From contig CAWEKT010000001.1 of assembly GCA_963809765.1 (NCBI GenBank), positions 744,001-808,000 on the forward strand: a stretch of DNA of 64,000 bases. Reading direction: 5' to 3'. Numbering within the stretch: position 1 is the first letter of the stretch; every line of letters starts with the position of its first letter. Shown here piece by piece: positions 52,782-61,673 of this stretch. The position numbers and the translations under genes are program-made. The notes beneath the pieces were generated by a model. The model ran no database searches and was not told the DNA's origin. It saw nothing but the letters and a program-made list of their open reading frames with translations. This DNA is from JACVRM01 sp963809765. GTDB lineage: Bacteria > Actinomycetota > Thermoleophilia > Gaiellales > Gaiellaceae.

Positions 52782-54525
52782 CTATTCGAGTGACACCAGC
52801 CCTCGTTCGGGGTGGCGTGCCGCACAGCACTTCCAGCACGAGCCACGCGAGACCGGCTCGCACCGGCGCGGCGCCGGTGCGCAACGGTCCGATCCGCCCA
52901 GCGAGTAGCGGTCGGACCCGCAGGTCGGCGGTGCCGGCCGGCACCTGATGTGGAGACACGGGTCGCCGCACCGATCCCGCGTGCACGGACTCGGCTTGGG
53001 CTCGCACCGAGTCTCGCAGCGGCCGTCCCAGCCGCCCGCGTGACCGATCGTGTTGGTCGGATGCACCTGGATCGACTCGGCTGCCGCATCGGCGTGCTGG
53101 ACGTTGCCCGCCAGCTGCCCGGCAGCCTGAATGCCGAGTCCCGGTGTGTGCCCTTGTTGCTGCGTGATCGTCTGCCCCGTCTTGTTCGCGTTGAGGGAGA
53201 GCGCGCCCGCCTGCGACGCGTTCGACTGGCTGACACCGGCCGGAGCGGGTGCTGCGGCGGTGGGGGCCGCATCGGCCACGGGCCCGCCCGCGACCGACGC
53301 CGCCAGCGGCGCCGGTGCCGGAGCGAGTCCGGAGCGCTGGCCGATCGACTGCTCGAGGCCGTTGAGGTTCGCGGCGATCCCAGTCGCGGAGGAGGTGTTC
53401 GCCTGCGTCGTCGGGCCCGAGCTGCCGACGGCCGTGTTGCTCGGGTGCACCTGCAGCGACTGCGCGCAGCAGACCGTGGCCGACTGGACGTTGCCCGCCT
53501 GCTGGCCCGCCGCCTGCACGCCGATGCCGCCGTCATGCGGCACACAGCAGACGGCGCTGCCGCCGCCGGCGAGCTGCTCGATCTCCTGCGAGGTCGCGTT
53601 CAGGTTGGCCGCGACTCCCGTGGCCTCCGAGCTGTTCGACTGGTCGACTGCACCGCCGCCGCCGCCGAGCACGGGAGTGCTCGCCGCCGTGTTGGTGGGC
53701 TTCACCTGTGCCGACGCGGCCGTCGCCGCCGCGCCCTGCAGGTTGCCCGCCGCCTGTCCTGCGGTCTGTGACGCCGGGCCGCCGCGGCCCGCCAGCTGCG
53801 TGATGCCCTGTGACGTCAGGTTGCCGTTGAGTGCGGCCGCCGTTGCGTCGGAGTCGTTGGACTGCGACACGGGGCCGTCGTAGCCCGGGCTCAGAACGCG
53901 AACGCTGACGTTCGTGTTCGTGGGCTCGAGCTGGACGGACTCGGCCGCCGCGAGCGCACCCTGCTTGCTCGCAGCCGCCTGTCCGGCGGTCTGGGATGCG
54001 CCCGGGCCGGCTGCCTGCGTGACGTCCTGGCCGGTCGCGTTGAGGTTCGCGGCGATCGCGGTCGCGGAGGAGGTGTTCTCCTGTGCTGACCGGACCGCTG
54101 CCGCCCGGGCTCAGCACCCGGACGTCCACGTTCGTGTTCTGCGGCTTTACCTGCGCGGAGTCGGCCAGCGCCGCCGCTCCCTGCGCGTTGGAGGCCAGCT
54201 GGCCGGCCTGCTGGAGGCCGGCGCCGGTCTGGTCGACCGACTGGCCGGTGAGGTTCGCATTCGCGGACAGCGCGCCCGCGGCCGACGTGTTGGACTGGCT
54301 GACGGGGCCGGTGCTGCCCGGGCTGAGGACACGCACGGCCACGTTGGTGTTCGTCGGAGCGATCTGGCTGGACGAGGCAGCGGCGCCCGCGTGTTGCGTG
54401 CTCGTGGCGGCCTGTCCTGCCGTCTGGCTGGTTGCACCCGGTGGCGAGCTGTCGGCCGCGGCGCCGGCGTTGAAGACGCCTGCGGCCAGCACGCTCGCAA
54501 CGAGCGCGAGGATGATGCGTCGCAT
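52782..54525 (-). CDS. Secreted Q/N-ladder repeat protein with Cys-rich tail (one frameshift)
   Basis: About 580 residues. ATG 54525 follows GAAGGGAG, and a signal peptide (IILALVASVLAAGVFNAGAA) follows. The body is six or so degenerate modules of 60-90 residues. Each has a part like VSQSNTSAAGALSANANLTG then QAAGQLAGNVQ, with Gln and Asn at regular spacing, and a part PTNTNV. The motif VRVLSPG occurs at about residues 64, 135 and 208. The last 80 residues hold twelve Cys (ETRCEPKPSPCTRDRCGDPC). One extra base near 54088 is corrected. The spacing of Q and N recalls curlin-type amyloid repeats or a beta-solenoid; this is inference from pattern only. Confidence 0.72.
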
Positions 54526-54550
54526 CGTTCTCCCTTCGAGTTCGTCGGAG

Positions 54551-54572
54551 CCGGGACAGGCGTGTGTCCCGG
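54551..54572. terminator. 8-bp hairpin between two cluster genes
   Basis: CCGGGACA and TGTCCCGG pair around a six-base loop in the 71-base gap between the QYH-motif gene and the repeat-protein gene. It could be a weak terminator or a processing site that sets different levels for the two messages. Confidence 0.4.
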
Positions 54573-54596
54573 CGGTTCGCGCGTCGAAGGGAGGCG

Positions 54597-55752
54597 CTAG
54601 CCGGGGTCTTCGGGACGTGGCCCGTCGGCCTCCTGAAGGCGCGGCGACGGCAGGCGGAGCCGCCGGGCCTGCGGAAGCGCGGTCAGGCCGAGTGCTGCGA
54701 CGAGAACGGCAAAGGTCTTGAGGAGCCCGCCGACGAGCCCGCCGCCGCGTGGCAGACGCGGCGGCGAGGCGCTCGGGGCTGTGCGGCACGGTCGGCACCG
54801 TCGGGGCGGTCAGACGGGGCCGCGCCGGCCGCGTGCGGCTGCGCTCCGGAGTGCGGCGCTCGCTGTCGGAGGCGCTCTCCCAGAGCCTGGGCGCGGTGAA
54901 GGCTGCGTGCGACACGCCGAGCGCTCCTGTGGAGGACTCGGCGCGGGACGCTGCCTCCACCGCCACCCCGGCTGTGCCCCTCCGACTGGAGGCCACCGGC
55001 TGCTCCTTGCTGCGAGGCTGCGGCGCCGCGGCGGCGCGCGTCTCGCGCTGGTTCGCTTCCGGCGCGGTCGAGGAAGAAGTCGGCATTGAGATCGGAGATG
55101 CGATCTCCGTTGCGTCGTGATACTGCGGTACTGGATCGTGATATCGAATGTCATTCACAATAGTCTGGTGAATAGTGATGGTCGTGACGGTGACGTTCAC
55201 GACAATCGAGACGGCGACGTTCGCGACGGCCGCCGCCGGGGTCGCAGCCGGGGTGGCGGGTGCGCCAACAAGCGGAGTCGAGCCGACGGAGGCAATTGAC
55301 TGGATGACGTCGCCGTCGTCGCCGGGGCTGAGGACGCGCACGCCCACGTTGACGTTGAGCGGGCCGCCGCCCAGCACCGGAGGTACGAGCGTCGTTGCGG
55401 GAGCGGCCGGGGTCGGGGCGGGCTCGTGATACTGCCCGTTTTCCTCGTGATACTGCGGCGGTTCAGGCTGATACTGCCCCGCGGGGCCTACCGGCAGCGG
55501 CGTCTGCGCGGTGGGCGGAGCCGGGACTGCCGACTCGAGCGCGGCGGTGGCATCGGCAACGCCCGCGGCGGCGGTCGCCTCGGCCACGATGCTCTCCCCG
55601 AGCACGGCGGCGGCCTCGGCGTCCGGGAGGACCGCCACGGGCGTGTGGTCGTCGGCGGCGAGCGCCGCCTGTGCCGTGCCGGTCAAGGCAGCGCACGTCC
55701 ACGCCACTGCGGCCATGACGCGGACGACGCTGCCTCGACCGACACGGTTCAT
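54597..55752 (-). CDS. Exported QYH-motif protein with C-terminal membrane anchor (one frameshift)
   Basis: About 384 residues. A signal peptide (VAWTCAALTGTAQAALA) is followed by an Ala-rich part. Four Y-H-D/E motifs follow: QYHE at about 100 and 107, RYHD at 203, QYHD at 210. The segment PVLGGG and the motif VRVLSPG (about 138-144) are shared with the neighbouring repeat protein. A Thr/Val-rich hydrophobic strand region (VSIVVNVTVTTITIHQTIV) precedes a long Ser/Arg/Ala-rich tail. One extra base near 54735 hides the end, which reads GGGLVGGLLKTFAVLVAALG and a basic tail, a membrane anchor. No known family. Confidence 0.65.
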
Positions 55753-55860
55753 ACATAGATAGAAGTGCCCATCGACCGGCGCGGCCAACCAAAACGTTTC
55801 TAAAAGCCGCGAGAAAAGAGAGTTGCAATACCTGCTAGGGTCGCTTCGCGGTACGGGAAG

Positions 55861-56421
55861 GAGGACCCGACGGGACACGCCGGCGCAGCCGCCACGGTCA
55901 GGCGGAACGACGATCGCGAGCAGCTGGTCTGCACGCACCTGCCGCTCGCCGCCGCCCTCGCGCGGCGGTACACGTCCGAGACCGAGGCGCCCGACGACCT
56001 CGCCCAGGTGGCCGCAGTGGGCCTCGTCAAGGCCGCGCGGCGGTTCGACCCGGCGCACGGCGCTCCGTTCGCGGCCTTCGCGGTGCCGACGATCCTGGGC
56101 GAGCTGCGCCACTACCTGCGCGACTCCACCTGGCCGGTTCGGGTACCGCGGGCGCAGGGAGGCACACCACGCGCGGTTCCGCTTCCCGACGACGCGCAGC
56201 TCGCAGCCAGGGACGAGCTCGAAGAGATGGAGGACCGGCTCGTCGTGGACTCGCTGCTGCTGCGCCTGCGCGCCCAGGAGCGCGTCATCGTGCGCCGGTA
56301 CTTCCTCCAGGGCCGTACCCAGCTGGAGGTCGCGCGCGAGCTCGGCGTGTCCCAGGTGCACGTGTCGCGGCTGCTGCGTCGCGCGCTCGAGGCCTTGCGG
56401 CGAGAGTCAGCGGCCGCGTAG
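55861..56421 (+). CDS. SigB/SigF-like sigma factor with shortened region 3
   Basis: Region 2 is clear: LPLAAALARRYTSE, APDDLAQVAAVGLVKAARRF, AFAVPTILGELRHYLRD. Region 4 ends the protein: LRAQERVIVRRYFLQGRTQL, ELGVSQVHVSRLLRRALEAL. Only about 35 residues lie between them, so region 3 of typical SigF proteins is mostly missing. The frame is open from 55804 and a ribosome site GGAAGGAGGA ends near 55863, but there is no ATG, GTG or TTG at the right distance; the first GTG (56008) would delete half of region 2. The start is therefore uncertain, through an error or an unusual codon. It is divergent from the envelope cluster and could control it. Confidence 0.75.
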   Translation, partial: EDPTGHAGAAATVRRNDDREQLVCTHLPLAAALARRYTSETEAPDDLAQVAAVGLVKAARRFDPAHGAPFAAFAVPTILGELRHYLRDSTWPVRVPRAQGGTPRAVPLPDDAQLAARDELEEMEDRLVVDSLLLRLRAQERVIVRRYFLQGRTQLEVARELGVSQVHVSRLLRRALEALRRESAAA

Positions 56422-56483
56422 CGACTTTGTGCTGGCGGCCACGCGCTCGTACAATCTGAGCGCCGTCAGCACGAAGACCGAAC

Positions 56484-56978
56484 ATGAAGACCGTCGAGCA
56501 GTACCTCGAGTTGCCCTACCACGTGCTCGTAGGGCGCGACGACGAGGGCGACGGTGCCGCCTGGGCGGCGCGCGTGGAGGAGCTGCCCGACTGCACGGCC
56601 TCCGGGACGACGCCCGAGGAGGCGGTCGCCCGCGCCCGTGGGCTCATGGCTACCTGGATCCAGGGGGCGCTTGACGCGCGGCGCGCGATCCCGAAGCCCC
56701 GCCCGGACGCGGCGCCGAGCGGGCGGCTGCTCGTGCGCATGCCGCGGACGCTGCACGCCGAGCTGGCACGCACGGCCGAGACGGAGGGGATCAGCCTCAA
56801 CCAGCTGATCAACGGCGTGCTCGCCAGCGGGGTCGGCTGGCGCCGTGGCAACGACGAGCCGCGAACCGGCTCAACCGAGCCGCGCTCGCGTCTGCTCCTG
56901 TATCTGCTGCTCGTGAACCTCGCGGTGCTGGTCCTGGCGGCCGGCGTCGCGATCGCGGCGCTCGTCGCCGCGCTCTAA
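56484..56978 (+). CDS. HicB-like / ribbon-helix-helix protein with C-terminal membrane helix
   Basis: 164 residues. Residues 8-75 match the HicB antitoxin fold (LPYHVLVGRDDEGDGAAWAA; ELPDCTASGTTPEEAVARAR). Residues 88-125 are a ribbon-helix-helix DNA-binding domain (GRLLVRMPRTLHAELARTAE; SLNQLINGVLASGV). Unusually, the protein ends in a single membrane helix (LLLYLLLVNLAVLVLAAGVA). No HicA toxin gene is next to it. It may be a membrane-tethered regulator and not a toxin-antitoxin component. It starts 62 bases after the sigma factor gene. Confidence 0.78.
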   Translation: MKTVEQYLELPYHVLVGRDDEGDGAAWAARVEELPDCTASGTTPEEAVARARGLMATWIQGALDARRAIPKPRPDAAPSGRLLVRMPRTLHAELARTAETEGISLNQLINGVLASGVGWRRGNDEPRTGSTEPRSRLLLYLLLVNLAVLVLAAGVAIAALVAAL

Positions 56979-58148
56979 CTAACGGAGCTGGGAAGCCGGG
57001 ACGAACTGGACGCGGCCCTTGTGCCGCGTCGTCATCCGGTACGAGTAGGCGAGGCCGGGCGCCTCGAGCTGGGCGAACACCGGCGTGCGGCCGATCGCTG
57101 AGAACCGCTGCTCTCTGCCGTTCGCGAGCGTCGTGAGGATCACTTTCGTGTCGAGGACGGAGACGAGCCGCCGGGCCTCGAGGTCGACGAGCCGGAAGCG
57201 CGGGAGCGGCGACCGGCAGGCCACCGGCGACGAGCCGACGGGATACCTGCACCGGGGCGGCACTGCAGGCACTCCGGCCGCGCCGTTCATGACCCGGATC
57301 AGCACGGGGCTCGTCGGGTCGTACAGCTCCAGCCCCAGGCGGCCTCCGGGGTCGCTGGCGTCCGGGGCCACCCCCGCGATCAGGTCGGTCGGGCCGAGCA
57401 TCGCCTGGCGAACCTCGCCACGGACGTAGGGGAACGTCTGGAGCACCTCGCCGTTCGTGCGGCGCACCTCGAGCGAGCCGTTCTCGCGAGCCACCAGGAT
57501 CCGGCCCGCGGACACATGGAGCGGCGCCAGCTCGTCGGCAGCCGAGGCGAGCAGCGTGCGCTTGCTCGTCCCGTCGATGCGCCAGAGCTTGGCGTTGTAG
57601 ATCGTGCCGGGCTCGACGCCAGGCGGGCAGGCCTTGAAGGGCAGCTCGCCCGCGTCGCAGACCGACCAGGTCGCGTAGACGAGCAGCGCGCCGTCGCCGT
57701 GGAGGTGACCGACGTAGTTGCCGGCGCCCGAGTCGACATCGCGCGTGGCCAGCGCAAGCTGCCGAGCGACCCGCGGCTCCCAGAGCGAGGCGACGAAGAG
57801 CCGCGTCTCGTGCTGGTTGCCGCCCGCGTCGGTGACCCAGGCGACACGCGACCCGGCCACCGCCTGCCAGACGATGCTGCGGCCGGTGCTCGTGGGATCG
57901 CACCGTCCGCCGCGCCCAAGCGGGCGCAGCGTCGGCCGGACGGGATTCCAGGCGGAGGTCCGTTCGCAGGTGCCGGGCATCCCGAACGCGGTCGTCACGG
58001 CGACGACAGAGCCGTCCATGGCGAGGCCGTCGACCGGGGTGACGGTCTGCAGCACGCGGGCCGTCGGCGCGGCGGAACCTGCGAGAGCGAGGAGGCCGGC
58101 GAGCAGGATCCCGCCGAGGAGGAGCGGCACTCCAGCTCTCGGCTTCAC
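56979..58148 (-). CDS. Exported beta-propeller-like protein
   Basis: 389 residues with a signal peptide or anchor (VPLLLGGILLAGLLALAGSA). The rest is made of short strand repeats such as GLAMDGSVVAVTTAFG, GSRVAWVTDAGGNQHETRLF, GALLVYATWSVCD and GRILVARENGSLEVRRTNGE, suggesting a TolB/WD40-type propeller. Four Cys in two pairs may form disulfides. No enzyme motif. Its stop abuts the HicB-like stop. Probably periplasmic or wall-associated. Confidence 0.68.
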   Translation of the reverse strand: MKPRAGVPLLLGGILLAGLLALAGSAAPTARVLQTVTPVDGLAMDGSVVAVTTAFGMPGTCERTSAWNPVRPTLRPLGRGGRCDPTSTGRSIVWQAVAGSRVAWVTDAGGNQHETRLFVASLWEPRVARQLALATRDVDSGAGNYVGHLHGDGALLVYATWSVCDAGELPFKACPPGVEPGTIYNAKLWRIDGTSKRTLLASAADELAPLHVSAGRILVARENGSLEVRRTNGEVLQTFPYVRGEVRQAMLGPTDLIAGVAPDASDPGGRLGLELYDPTSPVLIRVMNGAAGVPAVPPRCRYPVGSSPVACRSPLPRFRLVDLEARRLVSVLDTKVILTTLANGREQRFSAIGRTPVFAQLEAPGLAYSYRMTTRHKGRVQFVPASQLR

Positions 58149-58243
58149 GATTGGACTCTAGCTCCGCGGTGTAAGGGATCTAGCCCGAAGGAGTGAAGCT
58201 TTCGGATGCCTGGAAGACCTGCATCGGCAGGCCGGAGAGCGGC

Positions 58244-59277
58244 TCACCGCCCGTCGTCCGTGACCAGCCAGGTCTCCTGCATGTAGAGGCAGCCGCGGCC
58301 GTCGGGCGTGATCGCGTGCGGGTGCATCGACAGCACCATGTTCGCGGCCAGCTCCGTCTCGATGCCCTCGCCGATCTTGGGGTGCTCGATCATCGTCATG
58401 CCGATCGAGTGGCCGGTGACGTGGCCGAGGTGGTAGCCCCGGTCGTGGAACCCCTGCGACACCGCGCGGTGCACGTCGTGCGCGCTGGCGCCCGGGCGCA
58501 GCGAGCGCGCGCGCCGCCTCGAAGTACTCCTCGTACGCCTCGAGCATGCGCCGGCCGTCCTCGTCGGGCTTGCCGATCGCGCGCGAGACCTCGACCCAGT
58601 GCGCCGCCCGGGCCGGCGATCTCGAGCGACGGCAGGCAGAACTCGCCGAGCGGCAGGTCGCGCCTGGCGACCGCGAACTCGGGGCCGGTCAGCACCATGT
58701 CCATCGTCAGGCGGCCGCAGCCCTCGCGCACGAAGTAGTCCTCGCACGGCGCCATCACCTCCGCAGCGCTGCGACCCGGCCCGTAGTGCTCGAGGAAGAT
58801 GCGGAAGCCCTCCGTGTTGATGCGCACGCTGTCGCGCACCGACTCGAGCTCGGCGTCGCTCTTGACCGCGCGCGCCAGGTCGAACTCCTCGTCGAACGGC
58901 ACGACGTCGGCGGCGCCTGCGGCGAGCGCGCGGTAGTCGCGCACGGTCATCACGTAGTCGAGGCCGTAGACGCCGACGCGCCGGCCCCGCAGGCGGTCGG
59001 CGAGCCACTCGCCCGGGTGCGGCGCAAAGACCTGCTCGTCGATCCGGTTCTGTGCGTGCTCGCCGACGTAGCGCGCCTCCGCCGGGAAGACGATCGCCGG
59101 CTCGCCGTCCACCGGCACGACCACGTAGGCGTAGCGGTGCACGATGGTGAAGCCGGAGAGGTAGGTGACCGCGCCCTCGAAGCCGGTGTACTCGCTGCCC
59201 GCGACGACGACGGCGTCGAGGCCGGCGCGCCGGGCGGCCGCGCGGACGTTCTCGTGGCGGCGGGCTAGCTCTTCCAT
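58244..59277 (-). CDS. M24-fold (creatinase-like) protein lacking metal ligands (two frameshifts)
   Basis: About 343 residues after removing extra bases near 58613 and 58505. The N-terminal domain has LDAVVVAGSEYTGFEGAVTY. The C-terminal pita-bread domain has HVTGHSIGMTMIEHPKIGEG and YMQETWLVTDDG. The paired Asp of active M24 peptidases is not found where expected (AVARRDLPLGEFCLPSLEI), and the EPG loop reads SMHPHAI. It may therefore be a metal-independent hydrolase like creatinase. Its start overlaps the end of the ketopantoate-reductase-type gene by 13 bases. Confidence 0.75.
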
Positions 59278-60186
59278 GACGCCTCCAAGCCTCGCACGAG
59301 CGCCGCGATCGCGTCGTTGAGGGGCGTCGGCACGCCGTGCTCGCGCCCGAAGCGGGCGATGCCGCCGTTCAGCCAGTCGACCTCGGTCGCACGGCGCGCC
59401 TCGACGTCCTGCAGCATCGAGGCCTTGTGGTCGTAGGCGACGTCGGGCCGCGCCGCGTGGTCGATGAGCTCCTCCGGGTCGGCGTCGAGCTCGATTCCCT
59501 GGGCCGCGCAGACGGCCTTGCCCTCGTCGACCAGCCCGGAGACGAGCGCACGCAGGTCGGGCCGCTCGCAGACCCGCCCGTGGGTGAGCCCGGTCAGCGC
59601 GCCGACGGGATTGGTGGCGGCGTTGAAGATCACCTTGCGCCACTGCGCGCCGCGCGCGTCGGCGACGGCTGTCGTCGGCATGCCGGCGCGCGTGCAGGCG
59701 TCCGCGAGCCGCTCGATCTCGGCGGTCGGGGCCGGCTTGGGCTCGTACGGGCCGATGGTCGTGTCGCCGGCGACGTCCCACTGCACGTGCCCGGGCTCGA
59801 GGATCCGGCCGGCCGGAAACGTGGTGCCGCGGATCACCCGTGCGACGTGCTCGGCGATCGCCTCCTCGTTGCCGACGCCGTTCTGGACCGAGAGCACCGC
59901 ACCCTCGGCGAAGGCGTGCCGCGGTGGCGGCGACGGCCGCCGACGTGTGCATCGCCTTCGTCGCCACGATCCCGAAGTCGCACGGCGGCAGCTCGTCCGC
60001 CCGGGTCGTGGCCCGCGGGTGGCCGACCACGTCGCGGACTCCGGACAGCCGCAGGCCGTGCTCGTTGATCGCCTGCACGTGCGGCTCGCTGACGTCGTAG
60101 GCCCACACCTCGACGTCCTCGAGGCGCGCGAGGTGGGCCGCGAAGAGCGACCCGACCGCGCCGCAGCCGACGACGCAGACCCTCAC
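59265..60186 (-). CDS. Ketopantoate reductase family protein 1 (one frameshift)
   Basis: About 306 residues from GTG 60186. The NADP motif VRVCVVGCGAVGSLFAAHLA starts the protein. After removing one base near 59930 it reads VLSVQNGVGNEEAIAEHVAR, QWRKVIFNAATNPVGALTGL (catalytic Lys/Asn) and ATEVDWLNGGIARFGREHGV. The family reduces 2-dehydropantoate or related 2-oxo acids. A second paralogue lies upstream; neither is next to other coenzyme A genes, so a catabolic 2-oxo-acid role with the M24-type protein is possible. Confidence 0.82.
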
Positions 60187-60313
60187 CGGCGAGCCGCCTG
60201 CATGAGACTCGGCACACCCTCGTGACACTTCTGCGCGGCGGAACGTGTTACCGGGGTCTGACCCCGGCTGTCTCGCCGGGACACGTCCGTGCGTCGATCG
60301 AGCGCGCAGCCGG

Positions 60314-61267
60314 TCATGTCGCCGTCTCCCGCGCCCGCACGAGCCGGTACATCGCGCGGTGCAGCGGCACGTCGACTCCGTGTCGCTCCGCCTCTCGCAC
60401 CAGCGCGCCGGTGATGAAGTCGACCTCGGTGCGCCTGCCCGAGCGCACGTCCTCGAGCATCGACGGCACGTGCGCGTAGTGGCCGGCGGCGGCCTCGGTC
60501 TCGCCCCGCTGGACGGCGTGGACGTTCATCTCCCAGGGATCCTCGTGGAGCACGACGCCCGCCGCGGCGGCGACCCGCTTGCCCTCGTCCATCAGGTCGC
60601 GGACGAGGTTGCCGAGGTCGGTCGGCTCCGCAACGGCCGCGAAGGCGCCGACATGGGGGAGGTTCGTGACGGCCGCGACCGTGTTGACGGTGGCGTTGAA
60701 GATGAGCTTCGACCACTGGGCCGGCCGCAGGTCCGGGAACGCCCGCGCCTTCAGGCCGCCCGCGCGCAGGAGCTCGGCGACCTCCTCGACGTCCTCGGCG
60801 GCGAGCGTGCCGGCGAACGGCCCCATCCAGGTCTCGGTGTCGAGCTCGTACTCGACGTGCGCGTCCGAGTGGCGGACGCCGCTCATGAACGTCACCGCCG
60901 AGACGAGCGGCCAGTCGCCGTGGCGGCGGACGAGCTCCTCGGCGCCGAGCCCGTTCTGGATCGTCATCACCGTCGCCCCGTCGCCGCTCCCGGCCAGACG
61001 GCGCGCCGCCTCCTCGACCTCGGTCGCCTTGGTGGCGAGGATCGCCAGGTCGAAGGGGGGCAGCTCGCCCGGGTCACAGGTCGCGAAGAGCTCCGCGGTG
61101 AAGTCGCTCTTGCCCGAGACGCGCAGCCCGTCGCGGCGCAGCGCGTCGGCGTGCTCCTGACGCCGGGTCAGCACCGAGACCTCGGCGACCCGCGCCAGAT
61201 GCGCGGCGTAGAGGCTGCCGATGACGCCGCCGCCGACGACGCAGACCCGATCAAGCTGCAGGGGCAT
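60314..61267 (-). CDS. Ketopantoate reductase family protein 2
   Basis: 317 residues, intact. It starts RVCVVGGGVIGSLYAAHLAR and has VMTIQNGLGAEELVRRHGDW, QWSKLIFNATVNTVAAVTNL (catalytic Lys and Asn) and RTEVDFITGALVREAERHGV. It is clearly a paralogue of the next gene downstream, separated by 127 bases. NADP-dependent reduction of a 2-oxo acid is expected; ketopantoate itself is not certain. Confidence 0.84.
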   Translation of the reverse strand: MPLQLDRVCVVGGGVIGSLYAAHLARVAEVSVLTRRQEHADALRRDGLRVSGKSDFTAELFATCDPGELPPFDLAILATKATEVEEAARRLAGSGDGATVMTIQNGLGAEELVRRHGDWPLVSAVTFMSGVRHSDAHVEYELDTETWMGPFAGTLAAEDVEEVAELLRAGGLKARAFPDLRPAQWSKLIFNATVNTVAAVTNLPHVGAFAAVAEPTDLGNLVRDLMDEGKRVAAAAGVVLHEDPWEMNVHAVQRGETEAAAGHYAHVPSMLEDVRSGRRTEVDFITGALVREAERHGVDVPLHRAMYRLVRARETAT

Positions 61268-61292
61268 GTCCGCGAGAGACTAAAGTCGCGCC

Positions 61293-61655
61293 GTGGCCAG
61301 GATCCTCGTCCACGTCACGCACGGCCCGGAGCACCCCACGCGCGCGGCGCTCGGCTTCCTCGTGGCGAAGGCGGCCGTCGGCGAGGGCCACGAGGTGACG
61401 ATGTTCCTGGCGGGCGACGCCGTCCAGCTCCTGCGTGACTCCGTGCTGGACTCGCTCAGCGGGCTGGGCACCGGCTCGCTGCGGGAGTCCTACGACGCCG
61501 TGGTCGCCTCGGGCGCGCGCATCTACGTGTCCGGCATGTCGGGCAAGGCCCGGGGGCTGAGCGAGGCCGACCTCGAGGGCAAGCCGGCCGAGCTGGCGAT
61601 GCCGGACGTGCTCGTGCGGCTCTCGCTCGAGCACGACCGCATGTTCACCTACTAG
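61293..61655 (+). CDS. DsrE-family protein
   Basis: 120 residues: ARILVHVTHGPEHPTRAALG, FLVAKAAVGEGHEVTMFLAG and VVASGARIYVSGMSGKARGL. The fold matches DsrE/TusD-like small sulfur-relay or unknown-function proteins. A conserved Cys at the usual sulfur-carrying position is absent, so sulfur transfer is unlikely. Divergent from the second ketopantoate-reductase-type gene, 26 bases away. Confidence 0.75.
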   Translation: MARILVHVTHGPEHPTRAALGFLVAKAAVGEGHEVTMFLAGDAVQLLRDSVLDSLSGLGTGSLRESYDAVVASGARIYVSGMSGKARGLSEADLEGKPAELAMPDVLVRLSLEHDRMFTY

Positions 61656-61673
61656 TCTCGGCGCTCGGCGGCG

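Noticed and set aside
50979..57060. RHKGR motif near the C-termini of the Ig-like and propeller-like proteins
   Set aside because: Only five residues and no further similarity around it; chance in Arg/Lys-rich tails is likely.
60240..60262. Small hairpin (CCGGGGTC/GACCCCGG) between the two ketopantoate-reductase-type genes
   Set aside because: Short and with a minimal loop; could be a weak terminator but too little to annotate.
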